A stretch of 64,000 nt of DNA from Verrucomicrobiia bacterium. GTDB taxonomy: Bacteria > Verrucomicrobiota > Verrucomicrobiia > Verrucomicrobiales > DEV007. The stretch is from assembly GCA_030425385.1 (NCBI GenBank), contig JAUIAH010000040.1:1-64000 (forward strand). Reading direction: 5' to 3'. Each line of letters starts with the position of its first letter. Position 1 is the stretch's first letter. The notes below the pieces were generated by a model. The model was not told the origin of the DNA and searched no databases. It worked only from the letters and a program-made list of their open reading frames with translations. A program made the translations under genes and the position numbers. This document shows, one piece after another, positions 1-9,271 of this stretch.

Positions 1-103
1 GACGCAAAGGTGACCATGCGCCTGTTCGTGTTATCGTCGTAAGGACCGGGACAATGATCGTTTACATTCATGCACCCAATATCGCACATTTATTTAAGAT
101 GTC
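1..103. other. AT-rich segment beyond the epimerase breakpoint
   Basis: No coding sequence is supported here. Bases 60-125 are much richer in A and T than their surroundings and contain the short inverted repeat TAAGA-tg-TCTTA near 96-107. The segment replaces the missing two thirds of the epimerase gene, so it may belong to an insertion or deletion junction. No transposase or clear terminal repeat is visible. Confidence 0.4.
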
Positions 104-394
104 TTAACTAAATTGTGCGCCATTCCTTAGGAGCAACCGCGGGATCGCTGCGAAATGCACGACCGCATCGAACTTCGGCACACCCGTGCCGGGTTCGAGC
201 TCATCGTAACCAGCATAACTCGCCATGACATCAAACACCTGGCCAGCGTCCGTGATATCAGCGATGCGGTTATCCACATTTGGGACATCGAGTGGTTTCA
301 GATCCAGGTTCAGTACGCGATGCCCCGCCTGGAGCAGATATTCGATCGCATGGCGTCCCGCTTTGCCTGTTCCACCTGTGAATAGAATTCTCAT
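104..394 (-). pseudogene. NAD-dependent epimerase/dehydratase, truncated 5' fragment
   Basis: The 96-residue product starts with the Rossmann motif TGGTGKAGRHAIEYLLQAGH and continues to HFAAIPRLLLR, the typical first third of an extended SDR sugar-nucleotide epimerase (about 300 residues in intact members). After RLLLR the frame runs into six unrelated residues and a TAA. Nothing in the remaining 103 bases, in any minus-strand frame, restores the family sequence, so this is a broken gene rather than a simple frameshift. It lies 48 bp downstream of the AlgX-like gene on the same strand and may once have supplied nucleotide sugar to that operon. The fragment is clear; whether a truncated protein is made is unknown. 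Confidence 0.75.
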
Positions 395-442
395 TGGTCC
401 TTGTCTATCCGGTGCCCAGGCATCTGCCGATCACAAACAGCC

Positions 443-1447
443 TTACTTTACTGGAACTTTCCGCCAACCAGAGCTGGCTTCGCTGAACTCCCGAGCCGTG
501 AAGCACCAGATCACGAGCTTCTTGCCCTTTAGGTAATCTGCATTCGATCGCGATTTGCGAAAGAGATTGATCCTGGCGGGTGTGGCGCCAGAACCGCGCA
601 CACCGATGAGGTCCACAGCAAATCCTAGCTGCAGCGCCAATTGATCCGCCAGGCCCGCGCCTTTGGCGTGCATGTCACCACCAGCATGAAAGACGAGCGT
701 GTGAGAATCGCCTAACAAGAGCACGGGACTGGAAGCGTCAGGAGCGACGGGGCGCAAGACATCGCCCTCATGCTTGCCGACATATCGCAAAGGCAACGTT
801 TCCTTTGCTGGTGGGTCGCCTTGCACGGTTGAAAGCAGATCACCCGTGATTTCCGTCGGACGTATCTCGGATGCATAAGTCTCTCGCGGCGCCGCCTTGA
901 ACCAGTCACGCTCTTTCACAAACTCGACGATCTTCTTGGCCGCCAGTTCACAACCACGCCCAGACCAATGACTGTCTTGCTTGCAATAGTGCCCTTCTGC
1001 AGCCCCAAAGGCCTCTTTCAAGTCTAACACCTGCATGCCTTGATCGCTGAGCAAGGGATAGAATGTGTCTAACGCTAGCTCCACCTTTCTGCTCAGCGAC
1101 GCCTCAAGCTTGCGTGGATAAACAGCCGCCTTGGGGGGCACGGGCACGAGTAGCAGTTCGATGCCTTCCGCATTGAGACTCTTGTGAAAGTCGACCATGG
1201 CCGGTAAGGGATCGCGCCATTCAGGCTTCGAGGCTTTTCCCACTTCTGCCGCCGCCTCTCCCCAAAAGGGACCAATCGCCACGTGCCGAAGCTCGCTATT
1301 GAGGAACAACCAACCATCCTCGCCATGGATCGTCATGTTTCCGTTGGCCTCGGCTATCTTGTCTTGGCAAACCTTACGGAATGCCTCGTCGGCCAAAGCG
1401 CCCTGGATCGTGAGGGACAGTGTGAGCGTAAAGAGAATGGATTTCAT
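443..1447 (-). CDS. AlgX/AlgJ-like O-acetyltransferase, secreted (SGNH-type)
   Basis: This 334-residue protein probably transfers acetyl groups to a polysaccharide in the periplasm, as AlgX and AlgJ do for alginate. Residues 1-19 form a signal peptide ending ALA. DGWLF at 44-48 is the conserved strand of the family, QDSHW at 157-161 carries the Asp-His pair and GDSHT at 246-250 holds the likely catalytic Ser. The start lies 3 bp after the stop of the 1110-residue propeller gene, so the two are in one transcript. A second, membrane-anchored AlgX-like protein and an AlgI-like MBOAT lie upstream in the same operon. The family call is firm; the substrate polymer is unknown. Confidence 0.85.
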   Translation of the reverse strand: MKSILFTLTLSLTIQGALADEAFRKVCQDKIAEANGNMTIHGEDGWLFLNSELRHVAIGPFWGEAAAEVGKASKPEWRDPLPAMVDFHKSLNAEGIELLLVPVPPKAAVYPRKLEASLSRKVELALDTFYPLLSDQGMQVLDLKEAFGAAEGHYCKQDSHWSGRGCELAAKKIVEFVKERDWFKAAPRETYASEIRPTEITGDLLSTVQGDPPAKETLPLRYVGKHEGDVLRPVAPDASSPVLLLGDSHTLVFHAGGDMHAKGAGLADQLALQLGFAVDLIGVRGSGATPARINLFRKSRSNADYLKGKKLVIWCFTAREFSEASSGWRKVPVK

Positions 1448-1450
1448 TGT

Positions 1451-4400
1451 TTACCGTGATAGAATTTCAATGCCAGCAGCGAAGACATCGCCTCCATTAG
1501 GATCCTCCCCGCGAATCTGCAGGCCGTTTCCGTCCGAAACATTGACAGGGAACTCACGCACCACGGCCTTCCCTGTGCCGCCAGCGGCGCTGACAATATT
1601 GAACTGTTTCAAAACGCGCTGGTCTTCGATGAGGAAATCCATCTTCCGAATAGTGCCCTTGTCATCAAAGTCATCGATAAAGTGGAATCGAACCAGGTAG
1701 TCCCCATTGGGCACATCAAACTGGTAGCGATGCTCTCGGTGCCGCACTGTTTCATACACCGCGCCCGGGGCCGGGTCCTGGACCGAAGACGTGTCGGCGC
1801 GCTTCTTAAAGGTGAACGCCTTCCCCTCTTGCTGCTTATCGACAAAGTCTTCATCACTTTCCCAGTCCGCGATGGCTCCCCCTGCACAATTGATCCTTAG
1901 ATGAATCTCAGGTGTCTTGATCTTGGGCAGGGCACGCGTGGCGTAGTAGATGGGAATATCAAAGTCTTCGCAATCGTTGAAACTGCGTTCGGATTCCAAT
2001 TGCGGATGGCTGGCGAGCGGCTCGAGGTGCAAATCATAGGACTCGCCGAGTTTACGCTCACTCATCTCAGGGAGTATTTGGCGATCGAGGATGACCCAGT
2101 GCGCCACCTGAATCTTGGGTGCTGATTCTGAGCCATCGATCACCTTGGCCACTTCGTAAGCATGCACCACCATCCCACGAGCATACTCTTGCAAGGAGTC
2201 GACAGTCGGTGTCTCTGTCATTTCGACCAATTTGCCCTCCACGTGCAGCGTCTCCACAGGCTTGCGCTTCTGCAATCGGTCCGCGTAAAGCTGATACTTG
2301 TGCCGCGCTTCCTCCGCATCAATCGCCCGCGCATACACATTGATTCCCTCCAAGGTCCCATCCCATTGTCCATCGCCGAAGACGAGCGGTTGGGGGTTCC
2401 ACTCATCGAGATCACCCGATAGCTCGCTGGTCGCCTTGACTTCTTTGCCATTGAAATAAGCGGCCAAGTTCCCGGAGCGATAACTCACCAGCACATGCTG
2501 GGCTCGCCCCAGATCGACTCGACCCAGGTCCAACTGCTGTTCGCCTTTCGACGTTCGCAATTGCAAACGTAGCTGATCACCCTTCTGCATCAGCGCCACA
2601 TTGCCTTCGCTTGAGAGGATCTTTCCCTCACCTTCACTGCCATAAGCAGTCAGCGTGGCTTCCAACGTGATCGCATCATTGGCTTGGCAGGCTTTGGCCA
2701 ATGGCTGTTCGATCTCTTCTGCCATAGCGTGTCCTCCTGTGAGGATCATTTCATAATGACGCCCAAAGAATGCGCGGCCACGCGCGCGAATCCGGCAGAG
2801 ACGCCCCGCTGCGGTTTGATTGGTGGCATGGTGGTTCTCCCAAAGAAAGACGAGTTCCCGTTGATCACCTGGCCACGTCTTGAACTTGGCAAGATCCCGT
2901 CGCGGTACCGGGGGCTTCTCTACGATCGAGGGCGCCTTGGTTCCAAGCTTTGCTTCCCAACCGCGCTTCGTCCAGGCGTCGCCAAACAAATCCATCTTAT
3001 CATTCCGGCTGATCTGCACCCAGTCATCCACCCTGGTGTAGTCGCGATCGAACTTTCCTAGCAGAATCTCTTGTTTCTCCGTGAACTTCGGTCCTGTTAC
3101 CGTGAGAAACCGTGCGTCATGACTCCAGCGCGGGAAATAGACCTTGTTCTTGCCTACACCAGGACCACCCGCGACAAAGATCTTCCGATACTCACGCTTT
3201 CCGGCTTCATGAAAGCCGATCTCACGATGGCTGCCCAAGAAGTTGAAATAGCGATAACTGTTATCGGGCGCCAATGACGCCCAGCACCCATTGCCATATT
3301 TCTCCCACTTTCCGCTACGCAGATCCGCCACCCCACAACTGTTATAGGGAAACGCCGTGGCGGCGTGCGTGCCATCGGCAGAGAGACGGAACCAAGGCAC
3401 CACTTTATGACCCGTTGGCGTCTTGTCCCACACCTTCTCCCTCGTCTCCGGATCATCGAGACGAAGCCGCATCACACCGCCTTTCGTTCGCCCATCCCCA
3501 CCACGATAGTAGACCCACAAGTGACCATCGCTAGGATCACGCCATACATCGGAAGCATACCCTTTCCCCAGTTCACGATGATCCGAACCATCCCAATGCA
3601 GCGCGTAGAAGGTGTTGCTCTTGCGATCTGAATAGATGACCTGCCGCCCATCAGGCGAAAGGACGGGCTTGGCAAAGTTCCCCGGCTCAGACAGAAGACG
3701 GTGCTCGCCTTTCCCATCCTCGGTACACATCCCCACTAGGTATGCGTTGTCACCATAGTGACTCCCATCCCTCGCCTGAGTCCAGACGACTCGCGTTGGT
3801 GAACCTGTCAGAGCTAGAATTTCTTCCTCACGCCCACCACGCTTCTTTGTCTTCGCAGTTTGTGGCTGCTTACCCTGTGCCTCTTTCCAGGCAATGGTCA
3901 TCTCCATGGGACGATTGCCAGATTGGCGATCCTTGACCACAAAGAGGTCCGGATACGTCGTCCGCCCGCTCCAGCTCAAGCGCACACCTTCATTCTTCGA
4001 AACACTGAACGCGTAAGCCTCGTCATTTCGCCCGTCCCCTTGCATGGCAATGTAATCGTTGTGATTCGACCAGTGCATATTGTCCCATTTGTGATCCGGG
4101 CCCATCTTCTTGGCGTTGATCTGGAAGAGGCGCTTCCCATTCCACTGCTGGATATCCATCGTGCGATGCCCCCCTTTGTTGCTCGTCATCCGTGTCCCAT
4201 CTGGAGACACACATGGCGAACAGCCACCCGCGTATTTGCGATACTTGGTTCCTGGCAATTCCACCAAATAGCAATCTCCACGCCGCATGACGAGATGCTT
4301 GCCATCCGCAGAGATATTGAACTCTGTGTTAAAGGGCAATTTCAAATCACGGGTCGTTCGGCTTGCAATATCAATGATCCGCGCCCCCTTGCGCCGCGTT

Positions 4401-4783
4401 CCATAGATGATCTCACGACCATTGGGATGAAACTCAATCTGGCAACCATCGCCACCATCCACTTCATCGCTCAAGATCCGCTCACGTCCGGATCCATCCG
4501 CGTTCATGATATAGAGAGAATCATCATCTTGAACCGCGATGCGTTCCCCCAAAGGCCCCCAACGCGCGTAATCACCTGATCCAACATCCTCGGTTTTCCA
4601 ATCGCCTATCGTGATCTTCTTCACACGGCCACGGTGCGTGTATAGCATCGCTCCCTCGATCGTCGAAGCGAGTTGATCGAGATCGCGCCGTTCTTCTTTA
4701 GTAGCTTTCGAGGGGTAGCCATGACTCACGCTTGCCGTACAAGCCAGCGCCAGACCAATGATGATGGTATCCTTCAATTTCAT
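1451..4783 (-). CDS. Large secreted beta-propeller / LamG-like / malectin-like protein
   Basis: The 1110-residue product has a signal peptide (about 1-22). The first 600 or so residues carry repeated TolB/PD40 propeller blades such as YIMNADGSGRERIL, SPDGRQVIYSD and LHWDGSDHRELG. A concanavalin/LamG-like section follows near 690-840 (AAYFNGKEVKA, WDGTLEGINVYARAIDAEEA). The last 150 residues resemble malectin, a carbohydrate-binding fold (LRINCAGGAIADWES, GDYLVRFHFID, DVFAAGIEILSR). Nothing catalytic is apparent, so glycan binding or scaffolding is the most likely role. It sits between two AlgX-like acyltransferases, 24 bp after one and 3 bp before the other, which suggests it presents or recognises the acetylated polymer. 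That role is inferred. Confidence 0.8.
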   Translation of the reverse strand: MKLKDTIIIGLALACTASVSHGYPSKATKEERRDLDQLASTIEGAMLYTHRGRVKKITIGDWKTEDVGSGDYARWGPLGERIAVQDDDSLYIMNADGSGRERILSDEVDGGDGCQIEFHPNGREIIYGTRRKGARIIDIASRTTRDLKLPFNTEFNISADGKHLVMRRGDCYLVELPGTKYRKYAGGCSPCVSPDGTRMTSNKGGHRTMDIQQWNGKRLFQINAKKMGPDHKWDNMHWSNHNDYIAMQGDGRNDEAYAFSVSKNEGVRLSWSGRTTYPDLFVVKDRQSGNRPMEMTIAWKEAQGKQPQTAKTKKRGGREEEILALTGSPTRVVWTQARDGSHYGDNAYLVGMCTEDGKGEHRLLSEPGNFAKPVLSPDGRQVIYSDRKSNTFYALHWDGSDHRELGKGYASDVWRDPSDGHLWVYYRGGDGRTKGGVMRLRLDDPETREKVWDKTPTGHKVVPWFRLSADGTHAATAFPYNSCGVADLRSGKWEKYGNGCWASLAPDNSYRYFNFLGSHREIGFHEAGKREYRKIFVAGGPGVGKNKVYFPRWSHDARFLTVTGPKFTEKQEILLGKFDRDYTRVDDWVQISRNDKMDLFGDAWTKRGWEAKLGTKAPSIVEKPPVPRRDLAKFKTWPGDQRELVFLWENHHATNQTAAGRLCRIRARGRAFFGRHYEMILTGGHAMAEEIEQPLAKACQANDAITLEATLTAYGSEGEGKILSSEGNVALMQKGDQLRLQLRTSKGEQQLDLGRVDLGRAQHVLVSYRSGNLAAYFNGKEVKATSELSGDLDEWNPQPLVFGDGQWDGTLEGINVYARAIDAEEARHKYQLYADRLQKRKPVETLHVEGKLVEMTETPTVDSLQEYARGMVVHAYEVAKVIDGSESAPKIQVAHWVILDRQILPEMSERKLGESYDLHLEPLASHPQLESERSFNDCEDFDIPIYYATRALPKIKTPEIHLRINCAGGAIADWESDEDFVDKQQEGKAFTFKKRADTSSVQDPAPGAVYETVRHREHRYQFDVPNGDYLVRFHFIDDFDDKGTIRKMDFLIEDQRVLKQFNIVSAAGGTGKAVVREFPVNVSDGNGLQIRGEDPNGGDVFAAGIEILSR

Positions 4784-4807
4784 GATTCTTTAAGGGTTCG
4801 TTTGCAT

Positions 4808-6499
4808 TCAATCTCTAACAACTTCACCCCACCAAGGAGTGGCAAGGAGGAGTTCAAGGTCATCCAACTCGGAACGGTTCACGCGCCCCAGGGTCGCCGA
4901 CACCTCATCCCAAGGCCGCAGACGCACCGTGACCTCATCACCCGGTTGCAAGAGCGCTTCCGGGGTGAGTTCGCGCTCGCGCATGTCCCAAACAAAGACA
5001 ACCGCATCGGGCTCGGCGAACGCTCCGTCTGTGATTGTGAAATCGGTGAGATAAAGTGAGCGGATATGATCTTTGTAAGGCACCCCTTCTTCTGGAATGG
5101 CTGAAGCCTGGGCCACCGAGCCACGAGCCGTCGCAATCCAAGGCTGGTCACCCGAGCTTGGCGCTGGCTTCTTCTGCGCTATTTCCGGAACGGCTGGCAA
5201 ATCGATCACTTTCCAATCACCGATAGCCAGCTCACGAGCGGCAAACTGCCAGACGACCACCCGCTTGTGCTTGAGTCGATCCTTTCCACGCGCTAGTTCA
5301 CCCGCCAAGATCTGCCGCGTGGCGTAGGCCGCACTGTCATTGCGCACGATCGCATCGATCGGAAGCCCCAGGTGAAAGCTTAGCTGCTCGGCAAAGCCTG
5401 CTCCTTTGCCCCAACCCATGCCTTCCAGGGAGAAGATATTGGAAAAACTATCACCTAACAAGAGTATCTCCGATTCCGCCTGTGTTTCCCAGGGTTTCCC
5501 TGCCGCATCGCACACTTTCTGGATGGTCACCTTCTCCTTTGGACGGTCCAACTTCAGCATGGCCGCGATGTCCCCCATGCCTTGCACCGACTCCTCATGG
5601 CGTTGGTACTTTTGCAAGTCCTCCGACAAGGCAAACTCTTCGCGCAAGAACCACGCGAGTGCTTTCGCCACGTCTTCCATCGCATCAGGAAGCCAGTGGG
5701 TGTCTGTTGCCAGATACGTCGATCGGATTCCGAGATTCCCATGCGCCCTTTCAACCAACCGCTGGGAGGGATCAAAGACCCGCACACCCGATTCGCGCAC
5801 TTCCCTGACAAACGCTTCATGCGATGCATTGACCAACGGAGAGGTACGGCCACTTGGCATGCCTGCGAACTTCTCAGGATGAATCATCGTCTTCACCGGA
5901 GTGGGCACGAGAACCAGATCGATCCCACGCGCTTTCAACACTTCGTGAAAAGCAACAATGGCCCTCCGAGGATCCGGTTGGGGTGGTGTTTGCCATTCAT
6001 TTCCCGCCAACGCACGACGCTTGAGCACTTTGGGATCGAGAAAACCGGGCCCGGTCAGAAGATCGATCGATGGTCGATAAAAGAGCCATCCATCCCGCCC
6101 GACATACGCTTGTTCATTTCCCGCACCTTGCTTCACCAATAGACTCTGAAATCGTGGAAGCACTGCTTTTCGTAGAAAGGACCCGCGCTCCAGGGAGTCT
6201 TCATAGTCATGGATCGATTTCAGCACAACGGCATTGGCGCGCGTCATTCGTTCCCATCCCGATCCCCTGTTCGCTTCCCATGCCGCCTTCGCCTGGGGAA
6301 AGAAGCGCGCAATCCCTGCGGCACGGACGACATCCTCCTTAGAGCGCACCTCTGACGCCCACTGAATCATAGGCACTCCAAAGATAACCCCAGCGAACAC
6401 GATCAAAAGCAATCGCTTCGCACCGGGAGCGATGTCGGTCTGTTCGAGATCACGTTTGGCCAACTCTTCGCGAGCATTGGATGGAACCACTTGAGACAT
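4808..6499 (-). CDS. AlgX/AlgJ-like O-acetyltransferase, membrane-anchored
   Basis: This 563-residue protein has a cytoplasmic N-terminus and one membrane segment at about 29-46, placing the large remainder in the periplasm as in AlgJ. The family motifs are DGWLF at 136-140, DTHW at 266-269 (Asp-His) and GDSF at 349-352 (Ser). The last 120 residues form an extra domain beyond the AlgX-like core, ending in a segment with charged strands (EVTVRLRPWDEV). It follows the MBOAT gene by 6 bp and precedes the propeller gene by 24 bp. It probably takes acetyl groups exported by the MBOAT and transfers them to a polysaccharide, with the second AlgX-like protein acting on the same or a later step. Confidence 0.87.
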   Translation of the reverse strand: MSQVVPSNAREELAKRDLEQTDIAPGAKRLLLIVFAGVIFGVPMIQWASEVRSKEDVVRAAGIARFFPQAKAAWEANRGSGWERMTRANAVVLKSIHDYEDSLERGSFLRKAVLPRFQSLLVKQGAGNEQAYVGRDGWLFYRPSIDLLTGPGFLDPKVLKRRALAGNEWQTPPQPDPRRAIVAFHEVLKARGIDLVLVPTPVKTMIHPEKFAGMPSGRTSPLVNASHEAFVREVRESGVRVFDPSQRLVERAHGNLGIRSTYLATDTHWLPDAMEDVAKALAWFLREEFALSEDLQKYQRHEESVQGMGDIAAMLKLDRPKEKVTIQKVCDAAGKPWETQAESEILLLGDSFSNIFSLEGMGWGKGAGFAEQLSFHLGLPIDAIVRNDSAAYATRQILAGELARGKDRLKHKRVVVWQFAARELAIGDWKVIDLPAVPEIAQKKPAPSSGDQPWIATARGSVAQASAIPEEGVPYKDHIRSLYLTDFTITDGAFAEPDAVVFVWDMRERELTPEALLQPGDEVTVRLRPWDEVSATLGRVNRSELDDLELLLATPWWGEVVRD

Positions 6500-6505
6500 G
6501 AATGC

Positions 6506-7966
6506 CTAAAAGATAAAGTAGATGAAAGGGTTGTACTCCTGAACGGTGAGGGACGCGATGGAAGCGACAAAGAGCACGGCCATGACGCCCGCTTTGGGCA
6601 CCGTGAGCTGATTGGTGAACTCCCACGTTTGTGGGCCAAACCACGTCACCATCGCTGCGATCGCGAGAAAGCCCACGTAATAAGGCTGATAGATCACACC
6701 GCGAATCAGAGGTGCTCCAGGCATGCTCTCACTCATTCCAAACATACTCTGACAATAACTTAACGCGGAGGCCAGATCAGGTGCCCGGAAGAATACCCAA
6801 GCAATGCAGACAATGACAAAGGTGATCACTACCTTCAGCCCGTGCGGCAAACCTGCATAAAAGCTCTGTTTCCCCTGCGTTCTCTCAAATGCTAACATCC
6901 CACCATGAATCGCCCCCCAAATGATGAAATTCCATGAAGCCCCGTGCCAAAGACCACCGAGCAACATCACGAGCATCAGATTGACGTAGGTGCGCGTTTC
7001 CCCAAGCCGATTGCCACCCAAGGGAATATAGAGATAGTCTCGCAGCCACGACGAAAGCGAGATATGCCAACGTCGCCAGAATTCCGTGATCGATGCCGAG
7101 AGATATGGCGAATCGAAATTCTTGGCGAAGACGAAACCTAGCATCAATCCTAGTCCAATTGACATATCGCTATAGGCGCTAAAGTCGAAATAGATTTGGA
7201 AGGCATAGGCGATCGCCCCCACCCACGCATCGACCGTCGTGACCGAGGCTGCATCAAAGGCCATGTCCGCCACTTTTCCACACGGATTCGCTAATAACAC
7301 TTTCTTGGAAACCCCTAGAAACAGGAAGCTGATCCCCCGGACAAACTTCGCCATCGTGTGCGTCCGTGATCGGAGCTGATCCGCCACCTCAGCAAAGCGG
7401 ATGATCGGCCCTGCGACCAACTGGGGAAAGAGTGACACAAAGCACCAGAAATCGATCGGATTGCGGATCGCTCGCGCATGCCCACGATACACATCGATGG
7501 CATAGCTCATCGATTGAAAGGTGTAGAAACTGATGCCCAAGGGCAACGTCACACGCAACACGTTCTCAATGCCCAGGCCTTCCAGCCCAACGGTCTGCAC
7601 CATTCCCGTCCAACTCGCTGTGAAGAAGTTGAAGTATTTGAAGAACCCAAGCAAGGCCAGGTTCGATACCATCGACGTCCACAACGCGATCTTCTGAACG
7701 CGCGTTCGCGATCCTCTCGTCTCTAACATTTCCACTGGCCTCGCCCAAGTGCCCAAGCGATGGTGCCCAGTTTGCAGCAACCCGGCGAGGTAGTCGATCA
7801 AGGTTGATCCAAACATCAGCAGGACAAACAACGGGTTTGCCCAACCATAAAAGCAATAGCTTAGCCCCGTGAGCGTCAGATGTTTCATCCACCGCGGCGA
7901 CGCGTAGTAGAGCAACAGCGCCAGCGGCAGGAAATAGAACAGGAAGATGTGAGAGCTAAAGACCAT
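6506..7966 (-). CDS. AlgI-like MBOAT O-acyltransferase
   Basis: A 486-residue polytopic membrane protein of the MBOAT family, which moves acetyl groups across the inner membrane for polysaccharide O-acetylation. The family core is plain: EFWRRWHISLSSWLRDYLYI at 295-314, PLGGNR, and WHGASWNFIIWGAIHGG with the invariant His at 341. GISFYTFQSMSYAIDVYRG near 144-162 is also typical of AlgI and DltB relatives. Length matches AlgI. It is followed within 6 bp by the AlgJ-like gene and preceded by a sialidase-like gene 21 bp away. The acetylated polymer cannot be read from the sequence, and no alginate polymerase genes lie in the window. Confidence 0.93.
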   Translation of the reverse strand: MVFSSHIFLFYFLPLALLLYYASPRWMKHLTLTGLSYCFYGWANPLFVLLMFGSTLIDYLAGLLQTGHHRLGTWARPVEMLETRGSRTRVQKIALWTSMVSNLALLGFFKYFNFFTASWTGMVQTVGLEGLGIENVLRVTLPLGISFYTFQSMSYAIDVYRGHARAIRNPIDFWCFVSLFPQLVAGPIIRFAEVADQLRSRTHTMAKFVRGISFLFLGVSKKVLLANPCGKVADMAFDAASVTTVDAWVGAIAYAFQIYFDFSAYSDMSIGLGLMLGFVFAKNFDSPYLSASITEFWRRWHISLSSWLRDYLYIPLGGNRLGETRTYVNLMLVMLLGGLWHGASWNFIIWGAIHGGMLAFERTQGKQSFYAGLPHGLKVVITFVIVCIAWVFFRAPDLASALSYCQSMFGMSESMPGAPLIRGVIYQPYYVGFLAIAAMVTWFGPQTWEFTNQLTVPKAGVMAVLFVASIASLTVQEYNPFIYFIF

Positions 7967-7987
7967 CGATTCCGGTCACCCTTCCGC

Positions 7988-9196
7988 TCACTCAATGGCT
8001 TCGCCTTCTCCATCCATGGTCACCGACTCATCCCTCTCGATCCACGGGATCTTGTCCTTTGGCCACTCGCCATCCACGATTGGAAACGTCTTCAGCTGAG
8101 CGGGATCCATGACGACATGTTTGATGCGCCGTCGGTGCCAGGAATAGCTCACATGGACCATGCCATCTCTCGCCTGAATCACCGAAGGATAGGAGTATTG
8201 AACGTTCCCCGTACGATACTCCAACACTGCTGCTGCCTCCCATTGCACACCGTCACGGCTCACAGCCACGGTAAGAATGCCCCTCCCTTTTCGCCCACCG
8301 ATGGGATCTTCTCTCGTAGAATGATTATAAACAAGCAACTGCCTACCATCCCGCAAAGTGACGCCATCCAGGGCGGAATTGTTATTGGGCAACGAGCCAT
8401 CTGTCACTGGCGACCAGGTGAGCCCGCCATCTTCCGACCACGTCTGGGCCATCTTCGCGTGCGGCCCTTTCTCATTGGTTCGTGCCAGGATCTGAAGCCG
8501 ATTCTGGGAGTGGACGAGAATCGCTGGCTGGATGATCTGGTACTTGGTCTTGTCAGGATCGCTGAGAGGACCGATCTTTGTCCAGGTCTGGCCCTTGTCC
8601 GTGCTCCGCTCGACGTGAATACGCTTGCCAGGCGCATTCTGCAAACTGGCACCGGCAATCAAGCTCCCATCGTCTAACTGAACCACTTTATTCACGATTG
8701 GACCCACGAAACCGTCAGGCAGCCGCCTGGGTGCGCTCCATTGGTGACCGCCGTCGCTTGACGTGATCACGACTCCTGTGTTGATGTCAGGACTACAATA
8801 GAAGATCATGAGATCGCCGCCTTTCGGCTGCACGAGAACAGGATTGAAGACTGTCTCCCCATCACCGTCGGCCACACTGACCGGCGTCTCCCAGAAGGAA
8901 CTACCGGCAGGTTTGCGCGCTAACCAAACGCGCACATCACGAGCGCCTTCCCGCGTGCCTCCGAAGTAAGTGCAGAGCAAGTCTCCATTCTCAAGCTCAA
9001 GAAGGGAAGAGGCATGACAATCGCGAGTGGCACCTTTGAGAAAGACAAACTCTTCGTGAATCACCCCCGCACTAGGCGCAAAGGAGCCGTCTTCCGAAAG
9101 AGCGGCAACCGTGAGCAAGATGATAGGGGCTACCGCACTCTTCACAAGCACGCACCTAGCATTCAAACAAAGAGTGGAAAGAAATGACATCGCCAT
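7988..9196 (-). CDS. Sialidase-like (BNR repeat) exported protein
   Basis: A six-bladed BNR propeller protein. The family opening HASSLLELENGDLLCTYFGG with TREGARD is present, followed by Asp-boxes SSDGGHQW, STDKGQTW and SEDGGLTW. Members range from exo-sialidases to other glycan-cleaving enzymes, and no classical FRIP motif was found, so activity on sialic acid is not assured. The frame is open to 9259, but an ATG at 9196 (or 9190) places a hydrophobic leader (SAVAPIILLTVAALS) near the N-terminus and is preferred. It lies 21 bp upstream of the MBOAT gene and about 75 bp after a secreted protein, in the same run of genes led by an ECF sigma factor. Confidence 0.8.
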   Translation of the reverse strand: MAMSFLSTLCLNARCVLVKSAVAPIILLTVAALSEDGSFAPSAGVIHEEFVFLKGATRDCHASSLLELENGDLLCTYFGGTREGARDVRVWLARKPAGSSFWETPVSVADGDGETVFNPVLVQPKGGDLMIFYCSPDINTGVVITSSDGGHQWSAPRRLPDGFVGPIVNKVVQLDDGSLIAGASLQNAPGKRIHVERSTDKGQTWTKIGPLSDPDKTKYQIIQPAILVHSQNRLQILARTNEKGPHAKMAQTWSEDGGLTWSPVTDGSLPNNNSALDGVTLRDGRQLLVYNHSTREDPIGGRKGRGILTVAVSRDGVQWEAAAVLEYRTGNVQYSYPSVIQARDGMVHVSYSWHRRRIKHVVMDPAQLKTFPIVDGEWPKDKIPWIERDESVTMDGEGEAIE

Positions 9197-9271
9197 CAAG
9201 ACGTAGCAATGACGCGAATTTATGCAGAAATATCCCGCAGAATAACGGGCTCCTCCCATCGAGCTTGCCGC

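Noticed and set aside
3860..4579. Plus-strand frame of 239 codons
   Set aside because: It is antisense to the propeller gene and lacks any natural domain or start context.
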